Positions 33,329 to 45,007 are shown, numbered from the stretch's first letter. The stretch: DNA of 64,000 nucleotides from Elephas maximus indicus (GCF_024166365.1 NC_064819.1:207539293-207603292), one strand, 5' to 3'. Made by a program: numbers and translations. The notes: a model not told the origin generated them from the sequence alone.

Positions 33329-33480
33329 TGGGGTGTGTAATGCAGCTATACATAGAGTGAAAGAATACTCATAGGTCTATAATGAATGAGATTGGCACAG
33401 CAGTGGGGCAGGGGACGCGTCGATCACATTTTATTTTATACACACTTGCTATAAATTTTTAAAACAAAATTATTCAGGGG

Positions 33481-34345
33481 AAAAAAATGACACAGGTGTG
33501 ACTTCCTGGGTCTCAGGTTACTGTCCTCTCCTTTGCAGCATGTTGGTGTGAACGATTTCTCAGCTTACTAAGCATATTTACAGCTTGACCTTTCCCTACC
33601 TGTCCAGATAATACAAGATAAATATGTCAACATCCTTTATTGTTAGCTAGTGCTGGAAATGTGATTTTTTTTTTTTTTTAAAGGGCTCAGTATGATAGAA
33701 AATGGCCCATCTTTCCCACCAATACTCCCTGCAGCCTGGTAAGGTAATAGCCCACCATTGAGGCCACACTTATGATTATCGAGAGTATTGATACAACTGT
33801 GCTCTTTCCTCCCTTATTGTCATAGTCCACCACTGCACTGGTTATAGACCTCTGCTGGAGTGTTTCTCTCTATGAACCCTGCACATGGGGATGAGTCTTG
33901 GCCAGGATCATGTTCCTACTGTAATTCAAGTTTCCCCAGGCCTTATCAGACTATAGATAACAGGAACAACAGCAGCTCAAGTTTCCCTGGTTCTTTCCTA
34001 GCGTGGAGACAGTGAACCTTCAATACCCTGGAAAGTATCTTTCAAATATTTCTGGAGGTTCCTAGAAGGTATCTCCCATGTGCTGATGAATTAGATCACT
34101 CTACCAAGCTGGTCCATGGTTTCTCCCTGCCATTTTCTGGCTACCTGTGTCTCTTGCTTGGCACTTCCAGCTGCCTCTGCAGCTGGGGCCCTAGAAATCT
34201 GGCAATGTCCAAGTCGTATGACATTCTTTTTTAGGTAGGAGGAATGCTTACCCCCTCCAGCCTCCTTGCCCAGCCCCAGTGAATGGCACACTGGGAGAAG
34301 TTACCCCAGCAATGCTGCTTCTGCCCTGTGTTTTACAGAATTGCA
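33481..34345. other. Unique stretch, no gene recognised
   Basis: About 865 bases with a T-run at 33667-33679; no repeat family or gene recognised. Confidence 0.4.
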
Positions 34346-34703
34346 GTTGTTGTTAGCTGCTGTTAAGGTGTCTCCAACTCATGATGATCCCTGACTCATG
34401 GTGACCCCATGCACAATGGAATGAAACACTGCCCAGTCCTGTGCCATCTCCATGATCAGTTGCATATCAGACCATTGTGACTCATAGGGTTTTCATTGGC
34501 TGATTTTTGGAAGTAGATCACTAGGTCTTTCTTAGTCCATCTTAGCCTGGAAATGCTGTCGAAAATCTGTTCAGCATCATAGCAACACGTAGGCCTCCAC
34601 TGAGATGGGTGGTGGCTACACATGAGATGCACTGGCCGGGAATCAAACCTGGGTTTTCCATATAGGAGGCGAGAATTCTACCACTGAACCACTACTACTC
34701 CCC
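34346..34703 (-). mobile_element. tRNA-Gly-headed AfroSINE
   Basis: Antisense copy: gttgttgttagctgctgtta tail, gactcatggtgaccccatgc, cagtcctgtgccatctccat, tcttagcctggaaatgctgt, cagcatcatagcaacacgta, then the head ggcgagaattctaccactga acc. The partial repetition of 'tgatgatccctgactcatgg' suggests a small internal duplication near 34380-34400. Confidence 0.94.
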
Positions 34704-34752
34704 AAACCCAAAACCTCATTGCCATGGAGTTGATTCCAACCCATAGCAATCC
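34704..34752 (-). mobile_element. AfroSINE 3' fragment
   Basis: aacccaaaacctcattgcca, tggagttgattccaacccat, agcaatcc, then identity ends. It sits directly against the preceding SINE. Confidence 0.8.
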
Positions 34753-34904
34753 ATTCTTGGGTAAATGGTTGCATTTCATTCTCAGAGCAGAAGGAAGCAA
34801 TTGCAGTGGAGAAGGAGATGCACAGATTACTGATATATTTTGGTGGAAGAAGCCCCAGGGTTGTCATCGGGCTAGATGCTGAATTGACCTTTTGTAAAAC
34901 CCAA

Positions 34905-35115
34905 TACATCCATTATTTTGCTTAATATTCACAATAACCGTGATGAATCAGTGTCCTTATTTACAAACTAGGAAACTGAGGTGCTCAAAAAACTGAGACA
35001 CAGAGAAATCAAGGAACTGGGCCAAGATCATTGAGTTGTTAAACGGAAGAACTGGACCTCAAAAACAATTCTTCTGATTTCGAGATTAAAGCTTTCTCCC
35101 ACTCAACTAGCCTGA
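34905..35115 (-). mobile_element. MIR
   Basis: Antisense MIR: cttaatattcacaataaccg, tatttacaaactaggaaact gagg, aggaactgggccaagatca, acggaagaactggacc. Diverged but long. Confidence 0.72.
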
Positions 35116-35217
35116 CGTTAATACATCAAAAAGGAAAAAGCTAAACAAGGGTAATGCACAAAGCAGCTCACAAAGCAACTTTGACACCCACTGGAAGTTA
35201 TAGAATAATTTCAGATT

Positions 35218-35785
35218 GTCTTAGTCTAGGTTTTTTAGAGAAGCAAAACCAGTAAAGTGGATAAATATATATAGAGAGAGATTTGTATCAAGGAAATTGC
35301 TCACATGGTTGTAGAGCCTGGAACATTCCAAATCTGTGGATCAGGATAGAGTCTTCTCCTAATTCGCGTAGCTGCCGGGGCTGGTGAACCCAAAATCAGC
35401 ATGTCAGAGAGCAGGGCTCTTGCTCACAGGCTGTGAAGACTGACAAATCCCAAGATCAGCAGGCAAGACTGCAAGTAAGCTGGTAGTTCAAGTCCCAAGA
35501 ACTAGAGGTCGGACGAAGATGATCCAACTGCAAGATCCAGAAAGAGCAACGCCCCTCCCCCGCCCCCCGCCCCCCGAGCCTTGCCAGAACATCCTCTTAT
35601 ATTTGGATGCAGGCATCATACCCAAGAAAACTTTCTTTTAACTGACTACTCACAGCAGATCCCATCATGGGATGATCACATACCAAATCTAAACAGGGAA
35701 GTGATCACAACATTATACAACTGCCAAAACACTGAGAATCACGGTCCAACCAAGCTGACACACAGCTTTAACCATCACACAGATG
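35218..35785 (-). mobile_element. ERVL-like LTR, antisense
   Basis: Starts gtcttagtctaggtttttta gagaagcaaaacc and ends aacactgagaatcacggtcc then aaccaagctgacacac. Related to 32821-33328 by both ends, with a different interior. A C-rich run sits near its middle. Confidence 0.7.
35550..35580. repeat. C-rich low-complexity run
   Basis: cgcccctcccccgccccccg followed by ccccccgagcc, inside the LTR. It could form i-motif/G-quadruplex structures on paper; nothing else supports a function. Confidence 0.9.
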
Positions 35786-36461
35786 ATTTTTAAAGAGTAT
35801 ATATCTTATTGCAGTTAAGCCCACTGCCCAGGGTAAGGCAGGACTCGCAAAGATAGAAAATTCGTGGTTTATGTTGACGTGCATGAAACCCACTGGAGCT
35901 TAATTCTCTGACCTGGAAACTAAGTGGTAGTAAGTGGATATAAAAAACAGATTGGAGGTACTGGGTAGGGCCTCCCTAAGACAAGAAAAGCATTTCTTAC
36001 ATGGGCAACTATCAAAGGATCTTCTGACTTTAGCCTTTGTTCTTTTGTGTCTCCAAGGGAAATTTGGTTATAGTAAGTGAAAGACAGAGAGGAAGAGAGA
36101 GAGGCAGACAGAGGAATTCAACATTGATTAATACTACTCCAAAAGAACAATATTGTACTTAGAAGCCAGCTGGAGCAATGAAAATAATTATAATTTATAT
36201 TATATTTATAAAATTGAGGTGTTAGAAAAATGTGACTGCTTCAATTTTTTTTTTTTTTTTCACTTATATTGTGAATGTGGCAGAAGACTAAGGCCCTGGA
36301 GACTGAATTATACTTTCTGACACATATGCTGACTTGACATGTAACTTAAGAAATTGTACCATCTCCTCAGTACTTACATGTAGCAACACATCCCCTATTT
36401 TATATTAGTAAAAAACAATGCATTATTTGGAGTTGAATACTGAGTGTATAAACATAAGGGT
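35786..36461. other. No recognisable repeat family; purine-rich patch
   Basis: About 675 bases; a GA-rich patch lies at 36081-36116 and a T-run at 36246-36260. Confidence 0.4.
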
Positions 36462-36874
36462 GCTATGGATTGAATTGTGCCCCCCAAAAATATGTGCAGT
36501 AAATCCTAACTTCTATGACTATGGTTATAATCCCATTTGAGAATGGGTTGTCTTTGTTATGTTAATTAAACAGGATTAGTCTAGGCTATATCCTAAATCA
36601 ACCTCTCTTGAAATATAAAAGAGATTAAACAAGCAACCAAAAGAAGAGAAATGGGGAAGAGAGATGCCAAGCCACATGAAAACTGCCCAGGAGCAGAAGC
36701 TCAAAAAGACAAGGGCCTTCTTATGAATTGACACAGAGAGAAAGCCTTTTCCTAGAGCCAGTACTCTGCATTTAGACTTCCAGTCTTCTAAACTGTAAGA
36801 AAAAAAATTTCTGTTTGTTGATGCCACCGACTTGTGGTATTTCTGGTATAGCAGCACTAGATCACTAAGACAAG
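36462..36874 (+). mobile_element. ERVL/MaLR-like LTR
   Basis: Starts gtgctatggattgaattgtg, then atggttataatcccatttga, tctttgttatgttaattaaa, gaaatataaaagagattaaa, agacttccagtcttctaaac and ends ttgtggtatttctggtatag cagcactagatcactaagac. The longest frame of the window (211 codons, 36576-37211 minus) starts outside this LTR on its right and runs antisense through it, so it is not a gene. Confidence 0.85.
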
Positions 36875-37814
36875 AGGTGAGGAAGGATGAGAGAAAGAGC
36901 CAGTTATCACAGTGAGTTGGCTCTCTCCAGATGGGGACGGTTTCTTTCTTACAGGAGCAGCTCCTATAGCCACCCTTGTTGATGGCCATGGGCTCCAACT
37001 CTGAGCTACTCAACTGGGATAGTAAGTCTCTAGAGATAAAGAGGTACCAATGGATAGTGTGCCAAGGGGTGAAGTGATTTTGCTTTTCTTGTAACTCAGA
37101 TAAATTATAATCATGGCAACTGAAAAAGGGAAGAGGCAACAATGCATTTAATTCATCAGGTTGGATTTTTGTTTGCTTGCTCTCCTGAATCCTTTTTGAA
37201 AGTTCCTTCAACTCTTAGGAAATCTCAAATTTGCAACAAATAAAAATAAAAGCTGAGTTTATCAACTCAGTGTGGCTCATAGATAATCAAAACTTGCTCT
37301 AGTCTCACGAACTAGGAAAAATGGAGAGGGGATGTCCCAAATGCTGTTTGCTTGGAAAGGTAAACTCTTATTGACTGTTTTGTCTTGCTTTTGTTGAGAA
37401 GAGTGCGCATCCATTCTCCCTTTCCAGCAGCCCCTCTATTTCTATTTGGGAATCCATGTGATTCCTGGAAGGCTAATTCCATCCTCATGGCAAGGATGGA
37501 CATGTGACCTGGGCTAATCACCAGCACATTTTCTCCCCCTGGCCATGTTGATTATGACCTAAGCTCCTTCCTTCAGAGTGACTATCAGAACTTTAGCTAG
37601 GAATGCAAGATTAAGCCTTGCTGCCTCCCCCCCACCCCCCATATTTGAGCAAGAGTGATCTTGGCACCACAAGAGGTGTCTGACTTAGGATAGAGTCAAT
37701 ACCAAGAAAAACAAAGAAAAGATAAGATGAACTAGATACCAGATGTTATCATTGAGAAAACAGACCCCACCTTACCAGAAACCAGCCCTACCCCGGACTC
37801 TTAAGAGACATGAG
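36875..37814. other. Unique stretch, no gene recognised
   Basis: About 940 bases; a C-run near 37626-37641. No repeat recognised. Confidence 0.4.
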
Positions 37815-38215
37815 TTGACTAAATTTAGTTCACCAGAGATTTATTGAATGCCTACTTATGTGCCAGACACTGTCTTAGGCAGTTGGAATACATTAGTGAT
37901 AGAACAGACAAGGATCACTACCCTCACTGAAAAGGAGACAAGCAATAGACAATAAACATAACAAGTAAAATAATAGCATGTTATTGTCGATAGTTATGGT
38001 AGACTCGGCTCTGACTCACTACCTTATGTATAACAGAACAAAACATTGCCTGGAGCTGCACCATCTCCATGATCTTTCATATATCTGGGCCCATTGTTGA
38101 GGCTATTGTGCCAATGCACCTCACTGGGGGCTTTCCTCAAGGGTGATAAATGCTGTGGAAAAAAAGACAAAGAAGAGAAGAGGGAGGAGGTTGGAGATAA
38201 GAGAGTATTACTCTG
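37815..38215 (-). mobile_element. L2 LINE fragment, split by an RTE/SINE piece
   Basis: Antisense L2: gagatttattgaatgcctac, ttatgtgccagacactgtct, agacaataaacataacaagt; after the insertion it resumes with gataaatgctgtggaaaaaa. Confidence 0.75.
37984..38143 (-). mobile_element. RTE 3'-end fragment
   Basis: Antisense RTE-like: actcggctctgactcactac, cttatgtataacagaacaaa, gcaccatctccatgatcttt, gggcccattgttgaggctat, gtgccaatgcacctcactgg. It interrupts the L2. Confidence 0.8.
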
Positions 38216-38404
38216 TTACTCTTTATTACTTAAGCTGATATGAGCTGAGTTTCTAATGGTGTCTATTACTTGTCTATAAACCTATGAAACCTTACGAGAT
38301 TTTACTTCTAGCTCCCCACCACCACCAAACACATACCCAGAACCCAGAAATCTTAATAGATTTAAATATACATAAAGGAAATGTCAATTAGATTTGTCTA
38401 ACCT

Positions 38405-38524
38405 TCGCCTCCATTGACGCAAGTCGATTCCAACACATAGCAACCCTGTAGAACAGAGTAGAACTGCCCCACAGAGTTTCCAAGGAGCACCTGGTAGATT
38501 TGAACTCCTGACCTTTTGGTCTAA
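38405..38524 (-). mobile_element. AfroSINE, 5'-truncated
   Basis: caagtcgattccaacacata, gaacagagtagaactgcccc, tccaaggagcacctggtag, gaccttttggtctaaca; the head is missing. Confidence 0.9.
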
Positions 38525-39442
38525 CATTTAGGAAGGGAAAAATCTGTATTTTATTTCTGGATAAAGATTGAATAAATTCATTTTAAAATACAAACCCACC
38601 TTTTTAGGCAAGGAGGGAGGGCGCTCTTAAAACACTTTCATTTCAATCTTGCAGCACTTTGATATAAATAATTATGATGTTCTCCTGAAGCAGCAAGACA
38701 CTTTTACTTCCATTGTTTCTGCTTCTTGAAATATAAAAAGAATCACTTGTTTCTGTTTCCAATATTGATTTGTGGAAGGTGCTACAAATTAATATTGACA
38801 AAGCTTCGTAACTTGAGGCGTTAAATTCTGTTACTCGAATTTTTCCATGGACCAACTTGTAAAAACTAATGAGAGAAAGAAAGAAAGAAAGAGAATTTAA
38901 AGAGATGTCTGTTTCCACCCACCTTTCTGAGGACGTGGCTAGTGGCTTCCTGTAAGGGAAACATCTTGTTGACTATTGGCTTAGTTAGTTAAGACTGGCA
39001 TTCCCCCCTTTGTACAACTGTACTTTGTTGTGTAAAAGAAGAGTCATTACCATAGAGACTCAGGTCTCTTGAACACTAGGAATCACCACAGATCATCTGT
39101 CTCTCAGCACTTAACTTCTTGGTGGTCATCTGTTCGCAACTGTGTGTTTTTAGGTCTAATGCCAGACAAACTAAAGCTCTGCTCTGATAAATCCAGAAAG
39201 ACATACTTGTAAGCATGGCTAAATTAGCCTGGTCGGTTTTCATGCAAATGCATTGTGCCTTTACCAGTTTCAGATCTTGCCTCCAACCTTCACTGGATGC
39301 CTCAGAGGTCGGCCTTGGCAAAGCTTAACTGCTGTTGAATAGAGGCACCCAGAAGGCTGAGCCAGGGGAGAATGAGTGGAAAGACCAAAGCAGAAGAAGG
39401 TGCTCTGCTCCCTAAAATTTTCTCCCAAAGGCATAGAATGAA
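38525..39442. other. Unique stretch with a short GAAA repeat
   Basis: About 920 bases with no repeat family recognised; a GAAA-type run lies at 38873-38891. The minus frames of 68-91 codons have no domains. Confidence 0.4.
38873..38891. repeat. (GAAA)n microsatellite
   Basis: Four to five GAAA units. Confidence 0.9.
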
Positions 39443-39662
39443 GTCCTTGAATGGCACAAATGGCTAACAAGTACACCCAGTTTGGAAGCTCGAGTATACC
39501 CAGAAAAGTTGGAGGTTCACGTCCACCCAGAGGTGTCTTAGAAGAGATGTCTGGAGATTACTTCCAAAAAGTCAGCCATTGAAAACCTATGGAGCACAGT
39601 TCTACTCTGACACACATGGAGTCGCCAGGAGTCAGGGTTGATTCCATGATAATTGGTATTTT
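39443..39662 (+). mobile_element. AfroSINE variant 2
   Basis: Sense: ccttgaatggcacaaatggc, aaagttggaggttcacgtcc, acccagaggtgtcttagaag, gagcacagttctactctgac, acacatggagtcgcc. An extra piece of about 25 nt (gtttggaagctcgagtatac) lies in the head and looks like a partial duplication of the A/B-box region. Confidence 0.88.
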
Positions 39663-39716
39663 AAGGACTAGAATGATGAAGAAGGATCTGGCCCACTGCA
39701 AGATGAAGCTATAATA

Positions 39717-39893
39717 ACCAAACCCAAAACCAAACCCATTGCCATTGAGTCGACTCCGACTCGTGGCAACCCTATAGGAGAGAGAGCTGCCCCATAGGGT
39801 TTCCAAGGAGTGGCTGGTGGATTCCAACTGTCAACCTTTTGGTTAGCAGCTGTAGCTCTTAACCACTGCACCACCAGAGCCCTGATGAAGCTA
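39717..39893 (-). mobile_element. AfroSINE, short form, with perfect 15-bp target duplication
   Basis: Antisense: caaacccaaaaccaaaccca, gccattgagtcgactccgac, tccaaggagtggctggtgg, ccactgcaccaccagagccc. Bracketed by gatgaagctataata at 39702-39716 and 39894-39908. An undamaged duplication means a fairly recent insertion. Confidence 0.97.
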
Positions 39894-39934
39894 TAATAGC
39901 ATTGCTTTTTTAAATTAGTGAAAATAAACACCTT

Positions 39935-40790
39935 AAATCATTTAGAAAGGAATGATTATTCAACAAATCCCATTGAGACAACTGGTCAGCTCTTTCGGCA
40001 AAAGAAATTCCTCCCTTCGTGCCAGACACCAAATTAAATTCCACACAGATGAGACCCAAATACACTTACAAGTCCATGCACACACATACATACCCATACA
40101 CAGCAAGGAAATCAAATTGTATACATACCAGGAAAAAATGGTGACATTTATTTTTTCACAGGTGTTGAAGATGAAGGGCACTCTCAGTTTAAGATAATAT
40201 AAGAAACGCCAGAGGAAATGAGGACAAATTGGATCACACAAAATCGTTAAACTTCTGAACATTAAGAACGTCAAAAAATGAACATAAATGTATAATATTT
40301 ATGATAGTAATTTAATATTTTTTTAAGTATAAAGAACTTGCGAAAATTGATCAGAAAAACATGAAAATTCCAGGTTAAAAATGGGCAAAGGGAACGAGAT
40401 AACTCAGAGTACAGCAAATATAAATGAATAAAAAATAGAAAACTGTATCTAACTACTTAACTAAGGCAAAAGCCAAACAGCAAAAAGAACCTTCCTTACT
40501 ATCAAGTTAGCAAAATAATTTTGTTTCCTAGCAGTGCTAATCTGAGTACAGTGAAACAGGCAATCTTATACACAGCTGGTAGGAGGATAAAAACTTTTGG
40601 GAAAGCAATCTGTTGTTTTTCAAGAGGCCTCAAAGATGTTTATATCCTTTGACCCAGTAATTCTACTTCCAAGAATTTATCGTCAGAAACTAATTTCAAA
40701 ATTCCAAAGAACGGACAGTCATGCATAAGAGATACACATTTCAGCATTACTTATAACAAACGGAAGCACCCTAAATGTCCACACTCATTT
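39935..40790 (+). mobile_element. Old L1 fragment
   Basis: Decayed ORF2 3' end and UTR: gattattcaacaaatcccat tgagacaactgg, accaaattaaattccacaca, ggttaaaaatgggcaaaggg, acccagtaattctacttcca, gcattacttataacaaacgg. No intact frame. Confidence 0.75.
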
Positions 40791-41240
40791 CAATATTTTA
40801 TTGAGCACCTATTATGTGTCAGGCACTGAGCTAGCACGGGAAGTCACACATGGACAGACGTGATCCTTATCCTTGTAGAACTTACAGTCTAGGAGGAGAT
40901 AAGCCGTTAATCAAATAAGTGTAACGTGGCATTTGCTACAAGAGCACATAACAGAAGTAACCTCACCAGAGGAAGTGATATTTCAACTACAACCTGAAGA
41001 ATGTGTGAAGTTAACCAGAAGAAGGGAGTGGCAGAAGGGAAGAACGTTCCAGATAAAGGGAGCAGCACATGCGAAGACCTGGAGGAAAACAATGGCTAGA
41101 GAACCCGGAAGTTCAGCAGAGCGGGAGCAGGAGGTTCAAGGGGTAAGATTAGAGAGATAGACAGGAGGCAAATGGTGATGAGCCCTGCAAACCATGTTTA
41201 GAAGTTTAGATTCTATTCTGATGGCAATGGTTTGGTAAAT
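40791..41240 (-). mobile_element. L2 LINE fragment
   Basis: Antisense L2: tattttattgagcacctatt, atgtgtcaggcactgagcta, gaagtgatatttcaactaca acctgaag, gttccagataaagggagcag, gccctgcaaaccatgtttag. The 61- and 75-codon frames inside are decay products. Confidence 0.72.
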
Positions 41241-41524
41241 TATGCCATATCCATTATGTGAAAATATAGGCTATTAAAAGAATAGTTTCTATTTTGTTCT
41301 AAAATACGAAGAGACTCAATAAAATAAAATAAAAAGGTCATTTTTCCTTCTCCACCTCCTCAAGGACACTGAAACCTCCAAATCCAGGCTTTGTTTACCA
41401 GCCCACCTTAAACAACTCCCATCCTCCCCACCCCCATTAAGAGCGTCTTTGTGTTTCCAAGTGGCATTTAAGAGAATTCAAGCCTTTATTTGAAAGATAG
41501 GGACCCAGCAGAAACAATATTTGG
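41241..41524. other. No recognisable feature
   Basis: About 285 unique bases. Confidence 0.4.
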
Positions 41525-41863
41525 AGACAGTGGTGGTTCAGAGGTAGAATTCTCACCTATGCGGGAGACAGGTTCAATTCTCAGCCAGTGCACCTTAAGG
41601 GCAGCCACCAACCATCTATCAGTGAAGGCTTGCATGTTGCTATAATGCTGAACAGGTTTCAGCAGAGCTTCCAGAATAAGATGAACTAAGAAGAAAGTCC
41701 TGACTATCTCCTTCCAGAAATCAGCCCGTGAAAACCCTATGGATCACGATGGGTTGATCTTCAACCAGTCACGGGGATGGCACAGGACTAGGCAGAGTTT
41801 TGTTCCATTGTACATGAGGTCTCCCTGATTCAGGGGCTGACTGGATGGCAGATGGCAACAATA
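41525..41863 (+). mobile_element. tRNA-Gly-headed AfroSINE, full length
   Basis: The head gacagtggtggttcagaggt has a clear A box, and the B box is caggttcaattc. The middle is ggcttgcatgttgctataat and gctgaacaggtttcagcaga. The full 3' part includes the block cacggggatggcacaggact and the end ctgactggatggca. Confidence 0.95.
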
Positions 41864-42452
41864 GGAATCATATTAGAGTGGCTCTCCTGGAAATGGGGAG
41901 GGAGGTTAGGGAATGACCCACCATCGGAAAGAAGGGGTTTCTTGAATAAGAGAACACTGTGTGTGGTGCGGAGAGAATCCAAATACAGTGAAACCTGTGA
42001 GAGACAGAACTCAGTGGGACTGCCTGGTTTTGCCTGGTCTCGCAAGTTTTCCACCTTTGACTGAGCGCAGTCTTACCACTTTTTTTATTGTTTGATATAG
42101 TAGAAAATATTTGAGTTTTCCTTTTCTGACAGGTTTCCACCTTACACAGGTTCTGGCTTTCACATGTTTTACTGTGCTAGGGGCTATGTCTGGAATTCAT
42201 CAGCAAAGATGTGAAAACACAAGGAGCACAAGGAATGGCAGTTGTGTTGGACTGCAGACCAGTAGCCCATACTTCCAGTTGGTGACAGGCCGTGTGTGCG
42301 TGTGTGAGAGTATTTATATATCTCCAAGAGAATGGTAGAGCCACCCCAAAACATGAGTGAGGGTCAACTATTTTCCAAAGAACTTTGGTTAGTGGGGACA
42401 AGATAAATTTTTTGTTTAAAAAAAATAAAGAAATCTATGATTCATGCAGTAC
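41864..42452. other. Unique stretch, no gene recognised
   Basis: About 590 bases. Five overlapping frames of 70-90 codons in both directions, none with domains. Confidence 0.4.
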
Positions 42453-42631
42453 CACTACGCACTGCTTTTGAGTCAATTCCAACTCATAGCAACCCCAAAG
42501 GGTTTCCAAGACCGTAAATCTCTACGGAAGTAGACTGCCACATGTTTCTCCCACAGAGCCGTTGGTGGTTTTGAACTGCCAACATTTCATTTAGCAGTGT
42601 ATCACTTTAACAGCTGTGCCATCAGGGCTCC
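42453..42631 (-). mobile_element. AfroSINE, long form
   Basis: Antisense: tgagtcaattccaactcata, then a deletion of the 'ggacagagtagaactg' block, gggtttccaagaccg, the long-form insert ggaagtagactgccacatgt and gctgtgccatcagggctcc. Confidence 0.9.
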
Positions 42632-42634
42632 TTA

Positions 42635-43076
42635 TTCATATAGCATATTCATGGGAAAAAGATAATATTTGTTACAAATAAGATGAAATCTTATGCAATT
42701 ATTAACAAGTATATTTATGAAGAGGAGTTTGTAATGACATGGGAAAGTGGCTATGATATAAAACTAAGGAGAAGAAAAAAGCAAATGGAAAATTGCACAA
42801 ATAGTATGTTCTCAGCTTTGCTTAAAACATACATACACACATACACAGTCAACAAAGAGTAAGAACGTATTCCACATTGCTAATGGTGGCTATCTCTGAG
42901 TGACATTATAGAGAATTTTTTTCCTCCTTCTTTATACTTTTTGGTTTGGGGTTTATACTTTAGCGCATGTTCCAAATTGTTAGATAAACATATTATACTT
43001 TTAAATATGCGTATTATGCATTCTAATATTTTTAGAGTTTTAAGATCTTAAGAGAACAATAAGCTTAGTCCAGTCT
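42635..43076 (+). mobile_element. Old L1 3' UTR fragment
   Basis: taatgacatgggaaagtggc, tatgatataaaactaagga, gctaatggtggctatctctg, ttctttatactttttggttt. Matches the usual L1M 3' UTR wording; no coding part. Confidence 0.65.
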
Positions 43077-43088
43077 CTAGCATATAGT

Positions 43089-43307
43089 GAACCCAAACTC
43101 AAACCAAACCAGTTGCCATCAAGTCCATTCCGACTCATGGTGACCACATGTGTGTCAGAGTAGAACTGCTCGTTAGGATTTTCAAGGCTGTTATCTTTTG
43201 GAAGTAGATCGTCAGGCCTCTTCTTCTGAGGCATCTCTGGGTGGGTTCGAACGGCAAAACTTTGGTTACTAGTTGAGCGCTTACCCATTTGTGTCACCCA
43301 GAGATTC
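43089..43307 (-). mobile_element. AfroSINE variant 2 with target duplication
   Basis: Antisense: accagttgccatcaagtcca, gtgtcagagtagaactgctc, agtagatcgtcaggcctctt, ctgggtgggttcgaacggc. Flanked by ctagcata-t/g-agt (43077-43088 and 43308-43319), 11 of 12 identical. Confidence 0.94.
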
Positions 43308-43319
43308 CTAGCATAGAGT

Positions 43320-44889
43320 AGCTCTACATAAATAACATTCAATCAATTAATGAAGTTAATCAGCTTCATTGCAAGAGTGTATACAGATGGTTAGAACTAT
43401 GAGAACGTTTTTAACATGCAAAGTGGCCATGAGCCCATTGCTTCTGACCAATGCCCTGTCTGCCTTATTTACCCTTTCCTATATTTTTTATCTTGGGGGC
43501 CCTCTGTATCAGTCAGCCAGGCAAAGCTACATTGATGTGGTGAATGAGCTTCCGCCAACACAAAAGCAAAAAAACCAAAACAAAACAAAAGGCATTTCTT
43601 TCTTTAGTCTTCATTTCTTTAGCATAGCCTCCACTGCCTTTTTTAGCCCTGGGAATGGGGACATGTATTTCTATTTACTTTCTTTTCTAGATTACTTGTC
43701 GTGTGGAAATTTAGCCAAATTAATTAAGAATACTCTATCAAATAAATCAGCACCTTTTCTCCCAGGATTCTCTTATCCTAAGCTAAATATAAAAAAGTAG
43801 CAACAAGATGCCACTCTTATCTGGTTAAAATTGACAACTGCGAGATGTATGGATGTCTACAAGTTTAGAAACAGGAAATAATGCTCATTGCACTTGCCAA
43901 AGGGCATGTAAACCAAGAAAAGTTGTTATGTAGGAAATCAAGATCAGAGGCAGAGTACGAAGATGGTGTTTGAGAACATAACAGTTTGCCATAATAAGCC
44001 GTGAAGCGAGGCTGTGTTTACGTGAATACAAACCCTCTCATCCCAAGTCTGGTGACTGCAGTCTTCTCTTCCCCCCAAAACAACTTTATTGTCAAAAAGC
44101 ACTGTGTTATTAATAGTGGAAGCATGTTCTGTAACTATGAACGTATCTTGATATTATCTACTGCTGATCAGTTGGTTAGGTTTTACCCACAGGAAGAGCC
44201 CGACCGAGGCCTGCCACAGAACAGCCATGCATGACGTGCAAAAAGGCCTTTGTCGCACCCCAGACAAGCACTCACAGCTGGAGTGATGCAGGCAAAAAAC
44301 ACACCTGATCCCATCGGGTCTCCATGGCAACAGGGCCCCTTGTCAGGACAGATGATGACAGTCCGTCATCTGGAAGAGGCTTATCCCATGACTAATGGGA
44401 GCTTTGAAACATGACACGTCAACAATAACGCCCAAGCAACAGCTCTTTGTTATTGCAGTAGACAGGAATACAGACAGGGCAAGCCTGCCAGAATAGCTTG
44501 CCTATGGAACAGAAGATTCATACCTTGGAAGAAGGAATGGAGTACATATCAATGTTTTGCACTTCCTGGAGGAAGGCGACAGGTTAAGCAATGCTGAGTT
44601 GTAACATCTATTCATCCATAACTTATTTATTGGATGAATATATCTTCTGAATATCTCCACACCCTGCAGAGAGAACTTGAAATTTCTATTTAGATTTGTC
44701 AGTTCTAAGGAGGAGAAATCAGGGACATAACAGGAGGAAGACTAAATAAGAGGGCAAGGGAGTCGTCTTCACTGTGACTCCTTCCTGAGGCAAGGTGAGT
44801 CCCTCACTGCCTGGGTTCCCACAACCCTTTCTTTTGGTTTTTACTAGAGCTCATTTGGGATTTTTTTGGCTTATTTGTTTGGATATCTG
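43320..44889. other. Unique stretch, includes a motif-dense block
   Basis: About 1.57 kb without a clear interspersed repeat. A 143-codon plus frame (43369-43800) is low-complexity and hydrophobic with no family signature. The part 44200-44480 is motif-dense (see the X-box entry). Confidence 0.4.
44318..44331. promoter_or_regulatory. Candidate RFX X-box
   Basis: gtctccatggcaac is a near-palindromic match to the RFX dimer site (GTNRCC..RGYAAC). It lies in a repeat-free stretch that also holds catgacgtgcaa (44231-), gatgatgacagtccgtcatc (a tgatgac/gtcatc inverted pair near 44352) and ctttgttattgc (SOX-like). Function is inferred from motifs only. Confidence 0.35.
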
Positions 44890-44995
44890 TCTCCCCCATA
44901 GTTCCCTGAGGACAGAATTACAGTCTCTTTTTCATCTTTGTATCCTCATTGTCTGGCATACAGCAGAAGCTCAAGCAATATTTACCAGTTGCTGG
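44890..44995 (+). mobile_element. L2 3' end fragment
   Basis: ttccctgaggacagaattac, tctttgtatcctcattgtct, ggcatacagcagaagctcaa, gcaatatttac: the sense L2 3' end. Confidence 0.6.
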
Positions 44996-45007
44996 TGACC
45001 ATGGTTG

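Larger units (their letters stand above)
32535..33480 (+). mobile_element. Old L1 3' fragment, split by an LTR
   Basis: L1-like sequence on both sides of an LTR: gttgacctagcaattaaaca, aatggcattcattgtagttt, gtcatataaagtgtggtatc before it, and aatgaatgagattggcacag, acacacttgctataaattt after 33328. Confidence 0.6.

Noticed and set aside
36576-37211. Longest open frame (211 codons, minus)
   Set aside because: Its 3' part is antisense to the LTR at 36462-36874; no domain, no conserved motif.
43369-43800. 143-codon plus frame
   Set aside because: Low-complexity, hydrophobic and lysine/asparagine-rich; no family signature.
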